A DNA stretch of 45,353 nt from Bacteroidota bacterium (GTDB lineage: Bacteria; Bacteroidota; Ignavibacteria; Palsa-1295), in contig JAJPIQ010000018.1 in assembly GCA_021324685.1 (NCBI GenBank), forward strand, positions 1 through 45,353, read 5' to 3'. The position numbers and the translations under genes were made by a program. Under the pieces are notes generated by a model. The model did not search any database. It had not been told where the DNA came from and saw nothing but the letters and a program-made list of their open reading frames with translations. Of the stretch, positions 1 through 9,859 are shown in pieces (position 1 is the first letter of the stretch; every line of letters starts with the position of its first letter).

Positions 1-2871
1 CGCCTGATGAGCGGGCAGTCGATGATCGTGGCCTCGGGCGCGATCGAATACCCCGCAGAATATCAGGCCATGTCTCCGGAAGCCTTGTCGCAGCTTGGGG
101 TAAGCAAGGTCGTCCAAATTTCGAATACGTATGACCACCGGCTCATCCAGGGCGCCGAGTCCGGGGCGATGCTCGCGCGCATGCATGCATTGCTCTTAGG
201 CGCAGATGGATTTTACGAAGGAATTTTTGCAGATCTCGAGATCCCGGTGCGGCCTTTTCATTGGTCGCTCGATTCGAACCCGGCGCTGCTGCCGGGCCCG
301 GCAAGAGAACGGCTGCAGATGAAAAAGCAGGCCGGCGTGCTCGATATGATCAATGCGTACCGGGTGCGCGGCCATTTGATCGCCGATCTCGATCCTCTGC
401 ATGCGGTGAAAGTAAGCTACAATGCGGAGCTCGACATCGAGACGTATGGCCTCACGATCTGGGACCTGGACCGGGAGTTCGATGCGGGAACGCTTGCAGT
501 CCCTGGTCCGGTCACCCTTCGGAACATTATTGCGGCGCTGCGGCGCGCCTATTGCGGGACCGTCGGCGTTGAATATCGCCATATCCAAAGCCGCGAAGAA
601 AAGCTCTGGATCCAGTCGCAGGTCGAAGGGCTACCGCAGGCCGTTCCGGCCGAAATTCGGAAGCACATTCTCTGGAAGCTAATTTCCGCGGAGCAATTCG
701 AAAAGTTCCTGCATACGAATTACCTGGGCCAGAAACGTTTTTCGGTCGAAGGCTCGGAGACGCTGGTGCCGCTGCTCGATCAGTTGATCGAACATGCTGT
801 CCGGCAAGGCACGGACGAGATCGTCTTCGGCATGACGCACCGTGGCCGCCTGAACGTGATCGCAAACGTCCTCGGCCATTTTTGCGAGCGCATTTTTACG
901 GCCTTCGAAGGTTCCGTCCATCCGAATTTCCCTGCCGATGAAGGCGATGTGAAGTATCATCAGGGCGCTCAGGGCACGCGGGAGACGCAGGGCAAAACGG
1001 TCCCTCTTACGCTCGCCAATAATCCGAGCCATCTCGAGTCTGTCGATCCGGTGATCGAAGGCATGGTGCGGGCAAAACAGGATGAATTAGGTTCCAACGG
1101 CGTGCCGCGGGAAGAACGCTGGCAAAAGATCCTTCCCGTACTCGTCCATGGCGATGCGGCCTTTGCGGGCCAGGGGATCGTCATGGAAACGCTCAATCTT
1201 TCCAATCTCCACGGCTATCGGGTTGGCGGGACCGTCCATATTGTCGTCAATAATCAGATCGGATTTACGACCAGCCCCGAATTCGGACGCTCGACCGTGT
1301 ATTCGACGGACGTTGCGCGACTGACCCAGTCGCCGATCTTTCATATCAATGGGGACGACCCCGACGCGGCGTACCGAATGCTTTTGCTCGCGCTCGAGTA
1401 CCGAAAAACATTCCACAAAGACGTCGTCATCGATTTGATCGGGTTCCGCCGTTTGGGACATAACGAGACGGATGAGCCCTCGTACACGCAGCCGCTCATG
1501 TATTCTCGCGTGAAGCGGCATCCCGGCGTTCGCGAGTTGTACGCCAATCAGCTCGTACGCGAAGGAGTTCTTTCGCAGGAGGAAGTCGAACGTTTGATCG
1601 AGGAGCGAAAACGGCGATACACCGAAGCGATGGCTCGCGCGAAAGCCGTGGCCGCGAAACAGGCAAAGCCCGAAACGCCGCCGTTGCCACGGCCGGAAAA
1701 AGACGGTTCCGAGATCGTAGAGACCGGTATCGACCGCGCCCGGATCGAGTCGATCGCACGCCAGATTACCATCGTTCCGGCCGGCTTTCATCTCAATCCT
1801 AAAATGGTAAGCCAGCTCGCGCGTCGTACCAAAATGGGTGAGGGAACGGTTCCGGCCGACTGGGCCTTCGGGGAGGCGATCGCTTTCGGGTCGCTGGTGA
1901 TCGAAGGGACGCATGTGCGCCTCAGCGGACAGGACTCGGGGCGTGGGACCTTCAGTCAGCGCCACGCCGTACGGTACGATATTGAAACCGGAGAAGCGTG
2001 GGCACCACTGGCCCATTTGGACGGCGCGAAGGGAAGATTCGACGTCTATGATAGTTCCCTTTCCGAGGCCGGCGTTCTGGGATTCGAATATGGGTATTCC
2101 ATTATTGCAGGACATGATCTTGTCCTGTGGGAAGCTCAGTTTGGGGACTTTGCGAACGGTGCGCAGGTGATGATCGACCAGTTCATTGCTGCCGGCGAAG
2201 AAAAATGGGGACAACGATCGCGCCTGGTATTGCTGCTGCCGCATGGGTACGAAGGGCAGGGCCCCGAGCACTCCAGCGGCCGCCTGGAACGGTTCCTGCA
2301 GCTCTGTGCGGAGAATAATCTGCAGGTCGCGAACCCGACCACCCCGGCGCAATACTTCCACCTGCTGCGCCGCCAGGTGACACAGAACAATCCCACCCCC
2401 CTTATCATGATGACGCCCAAGAGCCTGCTCCGGCTTCATGCCGCGTCCTCTTCGTTGGAAGATTTCACGCACCGTGGGTTCCAACCTGTTATAGGAGACT
2501 CCATCGCCGACGCACAACGCACCAGGCGCATCGTGTTCTCATCTGGGAAGGTTTTCTACGATCTCCTCGACGCTCGCGGCGAAAATACGCAGGTCGCGCT
2601 TGTCCGAGTGGAACAACTGTATCCGTTCCCTGCCGAAGCACTGAAACGGACGATTGCGGCATTTCCTAATGCGAGCGAGATCGTCTGGGCGCAGGAGGAA
2701 CCGAAAAATATGGGCGCGTGGACGTTCGTCCGCCCTCGGCTTGAGGCCCTTTCTAAACTTCCGGTGCATTATGTCGGCCGCGCCGCGAGCGCCAGTCCCG
2801 CGACCGGTTTTTACGCCGTACATGAATTGGAGCAACACGCGCTCGTTTCCGAGGCATTGACGATGGAATGA
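1..2871 (+). CDS. kgd: Multifunctional 2-oxoglutarate decarboxylase/dehydrogenase E1 with fused E2 acyltransferase domain, 5' partial
   Basis: Thiamine-diphosphate enzyme of the TCA cycle that decarboxylates 2-oxoglutarate. Counting from the ATG at position 7, residues 1-75 are the end of an E2-type acyltransferase domain, with the catalytic-type motif TYDHRLIQG (DHR at 43-45). The E1 part follows: GMTHRGR at 275-281, the ThDP/Mg motif GDAA at 382-385 with NNQ at 415-417, and a transketolase-like pyrimidine domain containing SGQDSGRGTFSQRH. Frame is open to base 1 and an E2 domain cannot begin here, so the ATG at 7 is internal and the real start, probably with lipoyl or linker sequence, lies upstream of the window. 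The E2-before-E1 order in one chain is the architecture of mycobacterial KGD, not of separate SucA and SucB proteins. The gene ends before a short gap and an unrelated TonB receptor. Product class is certain; whether it works as decarboxylase or within an E1-E2-E3 complex cannot be read from sequence. Confidence 0.95.
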   Translation, partial: RLMSGQSMIVASGAIEYPAEYQAMSPEALSQLGVSKVVQISNTYDHRLIQGAESGAMLARMHALLLGADGFYEGIFADLEIPVRPFHWSLDSNPALLPGPARERLQMKKQAGVLDMINAYRVRGHLIADLDPLHAVKVSYNAELDIETYGLTIWDLDREFDAGTLAVPGPVTLRNIIAALRRAYCGTVGVEYRHIQSREEKLWIQSQVEGLPQAVPAEIRKHILWKLISAEQFEKFLHTNYLGQKRFSVEGSETLVPLLDQLIEHAVRQGTDEIVFGMTHRGRLNVIANVLGHFCERIFTAFEGSVHPNFPADEGDVKYHQGAQGTRETQGKTVPLTLANNPSHLESVDPVIEGMVRAKQDELGSNGVPREERWQKILPVLVHGDAAFAGQGIVMETLNLSNLHGYRVGGTVHIVVNNQIGFTTSPEFGRSTVYSTDVARLTQSPIFHINGDDPDAAYRMLLLALEYRKTFHKDVVIDLIGFRRLGHNETDEPSYTQPLMYSRVKRHPGVRELYANQLVREGVLSQEEVERLIEERKRRYTEAMARAKAVAAKQAKPETPPLPRPEKDGSEIVETGIDRARIESIARQITIVPAGFHLNPKMVSQLARRTKMGEGTVPADWAFGEAIAFGSLVIEGTHVRLSGQDSGRGTFSQRHAVRYDIETGEAWAPLAHLDGAKGRFDVYDSSLSEAGVLGFEYGYSIIAGHDLVLWEAQFGDFANGAQVMIDQFIAAGEEKWGQRSRLVLLLPHGYEGQGPEHSSGRLERFLQLCAENNLQVANPTTPAQYFHLLRRQVTQNNPTPLIMMTPKSLLRLHAASSSLEDFTHRGFQPVIGDSIADAQRTRRIVFSSGKVFYDLLDARGENTQVALVRVEQLYPFPAEALKRTIAAFPNASEIVWAQEEPKNMGAWTFVRPRLEALSKLPVHYVGRAASASPATGFYAVHELEQHALVSEALTME

Positions 2872-2900
2872 TTTTTCCCCATCGCATTGCAAGTTAGCGG

Positions 2901-2916
2901 CCACTTTTTTAAGTGG
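2901..2916 (+). terminator. Weak hairpin after kgd
   Basis: CCACTT-TTTT-AAGTGG forms a 6-bp stem 30 nt after the kgd stop. There is no T-tract after the stem, so termination here is doubtful; it could be part of the leader of the next gene. Confidence 0.25.
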
Positions 2917-2960
2917 GAAGGCGGTTCTTAAAGCGAACATTATCGCCTTTGAAGGAGTCT

Positions 2961-5306
2961 GTGAAAGCGGTCTTTTTTCTGTTCTTTTTTCTGGCCTTCG
3001 CTTCGGAAGCGATATCGCAGTCCGTCGCAAGGATTTCCGTCGCCGGGGTTGTCACCGATAAAACGTCAGGCGAAATCATCATTGGGGCAGCGGCAACGCT
3101 TTTTAAAGACAGCACTCTGAGCGGGCATCCATTTCGAGGTGCCCTTACCAATAAGTTCGGATTTTTTTCCTTAGCAAAAATTCCCTCAGGCGACTATTGG
3201 CTCGCCGTAAGATCGCTTGGATACAAGCCGGAAATCGAGCGGATCACGATCGGCGAGCGCTCGCTCCGGCTCGATATCGCGCTCGCACCGGAGTCCGAGC
3301 AAAAGGAGGTGACGGTGTTGGGCGAAAGAACCCCGGCCCCGACGCGTTCGATCAGCTCCGTCGATGTGAAACCGGAAATGCTGCAACACCTGCCGTCGCT
3401 GGGCGGCGAGACCGATATTTTTCGCGCGCTGCAGCTCTTGCCAGGAATTAAATCGTCGAGTGAAATTTCGAGCGGGCTCTATGTGCGAGGCGGTTCCCCG
3501 GACCAAAATCTTACGTTGCTCGATGGCGTCATCGTCTATAATCCAACGCACCTTGCGGGGTTTATGAGCACGTTCAACTCCGATGCGATCCAGGATATTC
3601 ACCTCGTGAAAGGCGCGTTCCCGGCGGAATATGGCGGGCGCCTCTCGAGCGTTCTCGACCTGACGATGAAGGAGGGAACGAAAGAAAAGATCGAAGGAAC
3701 GGCGGGAATCAGCATGATCGATTCGCGGCTGACGCTCGAAGGACCGCTGTCGGACAATTCGACCTTCATGATCTCCGGACGCCGGATGTATCTCGATCTG
3801 CTGCTTGCCCTTGCCCCGAAGGATACCAACAATATCACGCCCGATTACTATTTTTACGATTTGAACGGCAAAGTCAATTTCAAACTTGGCGAGAACGACC
3901 GTCTGTTCCTCAGCGGCTATTTCGGGCGCGATGTGTTCGGCATTCCGGCTTCCACCGACTCGAATACCGCCAATATTTTCTGGGGCAATGCGACCGCCAA
4001 TATTCGGTGGTCGCACATTGTTTCGCCTTCGCTCTTTACGAATTTCAGTGCGATCTATACGAATTACGTTTCGAGCACCGATTTCGAAGATACGCATGCG
4101 GATGCAGCCAGCAATAATAATTTCAAGTCGGTGTCGGGCGTGACCGATTATATGGTGCGCGGAGAAGCACAATATTTTCCGAACGATGCCAATACGTTTA
4201 AATTCGGCTTCGAAGCGACCAATCATCGGTTCCGAGCCGATGCTTCCGCGAACATCGCACAGTTTGCAACGATCGACGAAAGTCCCACGATCTTTCGTTC
4301 GATCGATGCCGCGATCTACGGGCAGGACGAATGGAAGATTTCGCCGCAGCTTTCGAGTAATCTGGGAACCCGATTGTATTATTTTCAGGACGGCGGGTAC
4401 TTTCGCGTGGAGCCCCGGCTGGCGTTCGCCTATAATGTAACGGAGGACGTCCAGCTTACGACCGCATTCTCGGTCGGTAACCAGTTCTTACATCTCATCA
4501 CGCGCAACGACATCGCGCTGCCGACCGACGTGTGGTTCCCATCGACGGCAACCGTCAAGCCGGAAGAAGCCGTTCAGGGGGTGGTGGGGATGCAGACGCA
4601 CCTGTTCGATAACCAGTATTTCTTTTCGGTCGAGGCGTATTATAAGTCGATGTGGAACCTCTATGAGTATAAAGACACCGCCTCGTTCTCGCTCAATGTG
4701 CCGCTCGAATCGTCATTTACCAGCGGGACCGGGAAGGCCTACGGGATCGAATTTTTTCTCAATAAACAAGTCGGTAATTTTACCGGCTGGCTCGGGTATA
4801 CCCTTTCGTGGGTGATCGAAACGTTTCCGGAGCTTAATAATGGCCAGCCGTTTTATCCTCGGTATGACGAGCGGCACGATATTCAGGCGGTCCTGACCTA
4901 CCGACTGGGCGAGACGTGGGAACTTGGTGCCACCTGGACGTATGCCACCGGACAGGCGTATACGATGCCGACCGGGCAGTTCTCGCTCAGCCCGCCTCCG
5001 CAGGGACAAAATGGATATTCCTATTCCGACGACCAACTCGAATATACCGATCGAAACGCCTATCGGCTGCCGGCATTCCATAAACTCGATCTCAATTTTT
5101 CGCATTCGTTTTCATGGTTCCGGCTGCCATGGGAGGTGTCGATCAATATTTATAATGCGTACAACCATTTGAATACATTCGGCCAGTTCGTCGAACGGGG
5201 CGAGATCATCGACTCCCAGGGAAACTATACGCTGGGGCCGTATCAGGTGCATCGGATCACTTTGTTTCCCATTATTCCGACGTTTGGATTAAGCTGCAAG
5301 TTTTAA
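2961..5306 (+). CDS. TonB-dependent outer-membrane receptor with carboxypeptidase-like N-terminal domain
   Basis: Outer-membrane beta-barrel that would import a ligand using TonB energy. I chose the GTG at 2961 because it follows a GAAGGAG ribosome-binding site at 2951-2957 and gives an immediate Sec signal peptide (KAVFFLFFFLAFASEAISQS). An upstream in-frame GTG at 2913 would put 16 charged residues ahead of it. Residues ~23-113 are a carboxypeptidase regulatory-like beta-sandwich (GVVTDKTSGEIIIGA), ~150-236 the plug (LYVRGGSPDQNLTLLDGV, PAEYGGRLSSVLDL), and the rest a barrel of alternating aromatic strands ending FGLSCKF, with the usual terminal aromatic. At 781 aa it is typical for the family. 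A DUF4249 lipoprotein begins one base after the stop, the standard Bacteroidota pairing of receptor and surface lipoprotein. The ligand is unknown. Confidence 0.93.
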   Translation: MKAVFFLFFFLAFASEAISQSVARISVAGVVTDKTSGEIIIGAAATLFKDSTLSGHPFRGALTNKFGFFSLAKIPSGDYWLAVRSLGYKPEIERITIGERSLRLDIALAPESEQKEVTVLGERTPAPTRSISSVDVKPEMLQHLPSLGGETDIFRALQLLPGIKSSSEISSGLYVRGGSPDQNLTLLDGVIVYNPTHLAGFMSTFNSDAIQDIHLVKGAFPAEYGGRLSSVLDLTMKEGTKEKIEGTAGISMIDSRLTLEGPLSDNSTFMISGRRMYLDLLLALAPKDTNNITPDYYFYDLNGKVNFKLGENDRLFLSGYFGRDVFGIPASTDSNTANIFWGNATANIRWSHIVSPSLFTNFSAIYTNYVSSTDFEDTHADAASNNNFKSVSGVTDYMVRGEAQYFPNDANTFKFGFEATNHRFRADASANIAQFATIDESPTIFRSIDAAIYGQDEWKISPQLSSNLGTRLYYFQDGGYFRVEPRLAFAYNVTEDVQLTTAFSVGNQFLHLITRNDIALPTDVWFPSTATVKPEEAVQGVVGMQTHLFDNQYFFSVEAYYKSMWNLYEYKDTASFSLNVPLESSFTSGTGKAYGIEFFLNKQVGNFTGWLGYTLSWVIETFPELNNGQPFYPRYDERHDIQAVLTYRLGETWELGATWTYATGQAYTMPTGQFSLSPPPQGQNGYSYSDDQLEYTDRNAYRLPAFHKLDLNFSHSFSWFRLPWEVSINIYNAYNHLNTFGQFVERGEIIDSQGNYTLGPYQVHRITLFPIIPTFGLSCKF

Positions 5307-5307
5307 C

Positions 5308-6189
5308 ATGAAATTACGAGCCTGTCTTTTCCTTGGCGTGCTTGCGTGTTCGGGCTGTGAGCAGATCGTCGATTCTTCCGATTTGCCGTATAAAGACGAA
5401 CTCGTGATCAACGCGACACTCGAGGCCGGGAAACCGATCGCCGTAAAAATTTCCCATATGCTCCCGCTTACTTCTTCGAACAGCGATACGATTATTTCCG
5501 ACGTTCAGGCGACGATCTCGACGAACGGAATAACGGTCCCGCTCTATTTCAATTCGTCGTATGGTTTCACCCCTTTGTATAGTCCGAAGGACTCGCTGGT
5601 CGCAGTGAGCGGCCAGCGTTACGCCCTTGACGTCCAATGGCATGGACTGCACGCGTTTGCCACAACGACGGTCCCGTTCGCGGTCCCGATCGATAGCGTG
5701 CAACTCCTGAATTATTCGATCGGCGAGTATGGGAATTATTATGTAACGGCGGCGCTCGGAGTCCATCCTCCTGCCAATCTTAGTTTCCTGGCCTCCTATG
5801 CGATGAAATCCAGGCAGCTTACCTGGCATGACTCGGTCGTGTATAAGGGGGATTCCGCAATTTTCATTGGAGACACGATTTGGGATACCGCGTGGATGTT
5901 CCAGCCCGTACAATATTGGCAAGCCGAACGGTCCGAAGATGCCGGGACCGACGGGGAGTTGTGGGTGCAGTATACCAACGACGTCAATTACGATCCCGCA
6001 AACGAATATTATGACGCCGTGCTCTATACATTCGATCGCCCATTTTACGATTTTGCCATTTCGTACGACCGCTCACAGGGCAACGATATTTTCGCTTCCG
6101 GTGGCGCCAATCCCAGGTGGAATATTCAGGGAGATGGTATTGGTATTTTTATCGGTATGGCACGAAGCACGAAAGCAATAAATTTTTGA
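5308..6189 (+). CDS. DUF4249-family lipoprotein, partner of the TonB receptor
   Basis: Probable lipid-anchored partner of the upstream receptor. The N-terminus MKLRACLFLGVLACSGCEQ has a lipobox ending at Cys17. The body is beta-rich, with the typical DUF4249 opening (ELVINATLEAGKPIAVKISH) followed by an Ig-like run in which ligand-side loops would lie. The ATG is one base after the receptor stop, so the two are almost certainly cotranscribed and translationally coupled. Length (293 aa) is within the family range though on the short side. DUF4249 proteins accompany TonB receptors in Bacteroidota, but no substrate is established that I can apply here. Confidence 0.8.
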   Translation: MKLRACLFLGVLACSGCEQIVDSSDLPYKDELVINATLEAGKPIAVKISHMLPLTSSNSDTIISDVQATISTNGITVPLYFNSSYGFTPLYSPKDSLVAVSGQRYALDVQWHGLHAFATTTVPFAVPIDSVQLLNYSIGEYGNYYVTAALGVHPPANLSFLASYAMKSRQLTWHDSVVYKGDSAIFIGDTIWDTAWMFQPVQYWQAERSEDAGTDGELWVQYTNDVNYDPANEYYDAVLYTFDRPFYDFAISYDRSQGNDIFASGGANPRWNIQGDGIGIFIGMARSTKAINF

Positions 6190-6420
6190 TCGATTGCCGC
6201 TTAGTTCGATCGATTGCGGGTTGCGATGAAGCACTATTAATCGGAATTTTTCCGGGACCGTGTTACGCCGGGAGCATTTCGGCGTTATATTTCTGAGGTC
6301 GATGGTCCGCCCGGCAGCGTGAGATCCTCTGGTGCCTGGTCCGTTCACCGCCAGCCTGTGTTCAGCAATGGGCCTGGTCCGTAACTAAAACTTTATTCAC
6401 TTTTTTATTCGAGGTCTGAA

Positions 6421-7206
6421 ATGAAACGACTCATCGGAAGGTATTCGCTCGCACTTTTTGCACTCTTCGCCTTTCTGCCGCTCGCCTTAAATAGTTGTTC
6501 GAATCCTAATGCTGCCCCTTCGACGACGATCACGCCAGCAGATTATTCGGCCAGCGCATTTTTCGGTACCGAGGCATTGGGCGATACCTCGGCAACACCA
6601 TTTCCATTTTGCTTCCCCGTTCCATATTTGCAGCAGAAACTCGGGCTGACCGATACCCAGGTCACGGCACTCCAAAACCTGCAAGACTCGTTGCGACTCA
6701 AGTTTCAGGCACAACTCGACTCGTTGCGTACCGCGGGAACGCTTAATCTCGATTCCATTCGCGCCTTACGACTGGACTACCAAACGGAACTTTATACGGG
6801 CGTTGCCGCCATTCTGACCCCGGCTCAATTCGCGGAACTGCAATCGCTGACTCCACCGATCGGGTCCGATAATCGATTCGGGCACGGGCCGGCGTTCCGC
6901 CGTCGCGGCTATCGTAACGATCACGATGCGGACGATACGGGACGAGTCCAGCTTACTCCGGCACAGCGCGATAGCCTGACACTCGCTCACCTCGAATCGG
7001 TGCTTGCTCGAGCCGGAGATACTTTGAGCACGAACCAGATCACGCTCATTGAAAATATACAGGCCTCCGTCGATGCGGACACCACACTCACTCCGGGGGG
7101 CCGTCTGGCGGAGTTCGAGGCGCAGCTTCAGACGATCCTTACCGCAAAACAGGTTGCCGATCTCAGAGCTGCGGGGGATGCCGATCGCCGCTGGCATCAT
7201 CGGTGA
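6421..7206 (+). CDS. Exported LTPAQ-motif (Spy/CpxP-like) lipoprotein
   Basis: A 261-aa exported protein. The signal region ends LALNSCSNPN, a lipobox with Cys at about 26. The mature part is alpha-helical with repeated LT-x-x-Q elements (GLTDTQVTAL, ILTPAQFAEL, QLTPAQRDSL, ILTAKQVADL), the hallmark of the Spy/CpxP periplasmic chaperone and sensor fold, here apparently two such helical hairpins joined by a charged linker rich in His, Arg and Asp (RRRGYRNDHDADD). It ends DRRWHHR. The ATG follows a GAGGT ribosome-binding site. A strong terminator lies downstream, and the 231-nt gap upstream suggests it is monocistronic. A stress chaperone or metal-responsive role is an inference from fold only. 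Confidence 0.6.
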   Translation: MKRLIGRYSLALFALFAFLPLALNSCSNPNAAPSTTITPADYSASAFFGTEALGDTSATPFPFCFPVPYLQQKLGLTDTQVTALQNLQDSLRLKFQAQLDSLRTAGTLNLDSIRALRLDYQTELYTGVAAILTPAQFAELQSLTPPIGSDNRFGHGPAFRRRGYRNDHDADDTGRVQLTPAQRDSLTLAHLESVLARAGDTLSTNQITLIENIQASVDADTTLTPGGRLAEFEAQLQTILTAKQVADLRAAGDADRRWHHR

Positions 7207-7305
7207 TCGCTACGGGCATCGCCGGCGATCGCTCCTCATATCATCTCTGATAGCTTCTGGCGCCAGTGCAGAGACGTTTTTAGACACAATTCCTCTCTAC
7301 CTCGG

Positions 7306-7346
7306 AAGGGCCGTGAATCGTAATGATTCACGGCCCTTGCATTTTT
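7306..7346 (+). terminator. Strong intrinsic terminator
   Basis: A perfect 14-bp inverted repeat (AAGGGCCGTGAATC paired with GATTCACGGCCCTT, loop GTAAT) followed by GCATTTTT. It separates the LTPAQ lipoprotein from the aminopeptidase transcription unit. Confidence 0.9.
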
Positions 7347-7384
7347 CGTAAATTTGTACACCCGTGTTCATTTTCAGGGCTATT

Positions 7385-9859
7385 ATGACTGCTTTTTATC
7401 GTCTTTCGCTTGTCATTATCGTTCTTTCGTTCTCTGCTTCGCTTCGTGCGCAGGGCTTTGGCTGGGACTACCAGGAGCAGGCTCGAACCCATACGACGGA
7501 TCTTCAGCATATCGAAATGCACATCTCCTTCGATGAGCCAGCGAAGAAGGTGATGGGAACGGTGCTGACGACACTCGCTATTCTTCCGCAAAAAGATCCG
7601 GTGACGGAGATCGTCTTCGATGCCCTGAATTTGAACGTCCAGCACGTTTGGCTCGAGGAGCGCGGTAAAAAGCTTCCGCTCACCTACAATACGAGCGATT
7701 CCGCGAAACTGCACATTACGCTGGACCGCGTTCATCCCAATAACGTACCGTTCACCATTGGGATCGAATATTGGGCGCAGCCGAAAAAAGGAATGTGGTT
7801 CATCGAACCCGACACGTTTTATACCGAACGCCCTCAGCAAATCTGGACGCAAGGGGAAGGCGAGGAAAACCGGAATTGGCTGCCGACCTACGATTATCCC
7901 AACGATAAGACCACGACGGACATGTATGTCACGGTCCGAGCCGACCAGCAGGCGCTCTCGAACGGACGCCTCATGGGAAAAGAAAAGAATAAGGATGGAA
8001 CAGTAACCTGGCATTGGAACGAATCGCATCCCTATTCCACGTACCTTATCATGCTCGGGGTGGGGCACTATGAAACGCCGACCGATACGTGGCGCGGCAA
8101 GAATGTCGAATATTGGGTATACCCAGGCTGGAGCAAAGACGCGCACCGGATTTTCGGACTAACGCCGGACATGCTCGAGTTCTATTCCACTCGCACAGGG
8201 TTCCCATATGCGTGGGAGAAATATGCGCAGATCGCTATTGCCGACTTCATGTATGGCGGCATGGAGAACGTTTCGGCGACGACGCTGAACGATTATGTGC
8301 TGTTCGATAAACGTTCCGGCATCGACTTTTCGAGCGAGGGCCTCATTGCGCACGAACTCGCGCACCAGTGGTTTGGCGATCTCGTGACCTGCCGCTCCTG
8401 GATCGAAATGTGGCTGAACGAGTCCTTTGCCACCTACTTCGAAGCGATGTACCGGCAGTATCACGATGGGCAGGACGAATTTGGCGAGGAAATGCAGGGC
8501 GATCAGAATGCCGGCCTCGAAACAGAAAGATCTCAGGGTAAAAAGCCGATCATTGCGACCAATGGTTACACCGCGAACACCTATTCTCGAGGCGCCGCAA
8601 CGCTGAATATGATGCGCCACGTGCTTGGCGATACCGGATGGTGGCATTCGATCCATCATTATCTCGAAGTCCACCAGTACCAGCCCGTGGACCACCACGA
8701 TCTTAAAATTGCGATCGAAGAAGCGACCGGGCAAAATTTAGAGTGGTTCTTCGACGAATGGCTCCTCAAGAGCGGACACCCCGTCTATGATGTCAGTTAT
8801 CACTATGACGATGCTGCCAAATCCGTCCGCATGAGCATTATCCAAACGCAAGTCCGGGACTCGCTGACCGGGACGTTTAAGATGCCGATCGACGTGGAAC
8901 TAACATTTCCTAACGGGGAAACCCACGTCACGACCATTCTCGATGAGGATTCGACCCAAACCTTTTCGATCCCGTCGCCCGAAAAACCTTCGATGGTCAT
9001 TTTCGACAAGGGCAATTCGATCATTAAAGAAGTTTACATTCATAAACCGCCCGAGGAATGGGTCTATCAGCTAACCCACGCAAAAGAAGCGATCGAGCGT
9101 TCGCGGGCGGCGCTTGCCATGCACCCGGATTCCATGGGTCATTCGGATGCGGCGTTCGCTGCTTTAAAGCAGACTGCGTCCACCGATCCGTTCTGGGCGG
9201 TTCGGGAGCATGCGCTCTTTACCTTAGGCTATTGGGGCGATCCTACGCATTCGATCCTCGACCTTTTGGTCGATCGGGTCGAGCACGATCCGAAACCGGA
9301 CGTTCGCGCGCAAGCCGTAGAATTATTTGTTCAACTGCGTTATCCCAAAGCGACAGTCGAGCCCGTGCTGGTCCACACGATCGAAACGGATTCGAGCTAT
9401 AATGTGGTCGGTACAGCACTCAATGCGCTTCGCAGCTACAATCCGGACCTTGCGTATGAATATGCGTTGAAATATCTTAAAACAAGTTCCCCCCGCGACC
9501 GGATGCGGCAAAATGCGATCGGAATTTTTCAGCTCACGAAAACGCATGCGTCGCTCGAGGAACAGATCGCGCTCTTAAATCAGCATAACATTCCCAAGTG
9601 GACGAGAAACGGCCTCTTAGGATCGATCAGTACCTTTGTTTCGGTCGATTCAGGACTCGTCTATCGCACGCTGTGGAATGTCGAGAAGAACAATGGCGAT
9701 CCTGAAATTCGCGCCACCGCGGCAAATCGGCTTGCCGATATCGGAAATGCCGAGACGTTGCGTGAACTTCAGGCCGATGCATGGGCGCATCCCGAAATGA
9801 AAGGGACCTACGATGCGCTCTTAAAACGGATGCGTAAGCGGCTGGGTGTGACCCAATGA
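7385..9859 (+). CDS. Exported M1-family zinc aminopeptidase
   Basis: Metallo-aminopeptidase that trims N-terminal residues from peptides, probably in the periplasm. The ATG at 7385 gives a clean signal peptide (TAFYRLSLVIIVLSFSASLRAQ); a GTG seven codons upstream is the alternative. The N-terminal beta domain is followed by the exopeptidase motif GGMEN (Gly in place of Ala in GAMEN), the zinc site HELAH at 323-327 with the third ligand Glu346 in WLNES (HEXXH-X18-E), and the transition-state Tyr400 in YSRGAATL. From about residue 575 the C-terminus consists of HEAT-like helical repeats with phrases such as FWAVREHALFTLGYWGD and KPDVRAQAVELFV. All catalytic residues are present. The stop overlaps the start of the following hydrolase (ATGA), so the two probably form a peptide-processing operon. 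Confidence 0.92.
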   Translation: MTAFYRLSLVIIVLSFSASLRAQGFGWDYQEQARTHTTDLQHIEMHISFDEPAKKVMGTVLTTLAILPQKDPVTEIVFDALNLNVQHVWLEERGKKLPLTYNTSDSAKLHITLDRVHPNNVPFTIGIEYWAQPKKGMWFIEPDTFYTERPQQIWTQGEGEENRNWLPTYDYPNDKTTTDMYVTVRADQQALSNGRLMGKEKNKDGTVTWHWNESHPYSTYLIMLGVGHYETPTDTWRGKNVEYWVYPGWSKDAHRIFGLTPDMLEFYSTRTGFPYAWEKYAQIAIADFMYGGMENVSATTLNDYVLFDKRSGIDFSSEGLIAHELAHQWFGDLVTCRSWIEMWLNESFATYFEAMYRQYHDGQDEFGEEMQGDQNAGLETERSQGKKPIIATNGYTANTYSRGAATLNMMRHVLGDTGWWHSIHHYLEVHQYQPVDHHDLKIAIEEATGQNLEWFFDEWLLKSGHPVYDVSYHYDDAAKSVRMSIIQTQVRDSLTGTFKMPIDVELTFPNGETHVTTILDEDSTQTFSIPSPEKPSMVIFDKGNSIIKEVYIHKPPEEWVYQLTHAKEAIERSRAALAMHPDSMGHSDAAFAALKQTASTDPFWAVREHALFTLGYWGDPTHSILDLLVDRVEHDPKPDVRAQAVELFVQLRYPKATVEPVLVHTIETDSSYNVVGTALNALRSYNPDLAYEYALKYLKTSSPRDRMRQNAIGIFQLTKTHASLEEQIALLNQHNIPKWTRNGLLGSISTFVSVDSGLVYRTLWNVEKNNGDPEIRATAANRLADIGNAETLRELQADAWAHPEMKGTYDALLKRMRKRLGVTQ

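Noticed and set aside
1087-2517. A 476-codon open frame on the minus strand
   Set aside because: Antisense to the conserved kgd gene, with no recognisable domain; open by codon bias of the real gene.
3186-4226. A 346-codon minus-strand frame
   Set aside because: Antisense to the TonB receptor; low-complexity Arg/Ile-rich product typical of a shadow frame.
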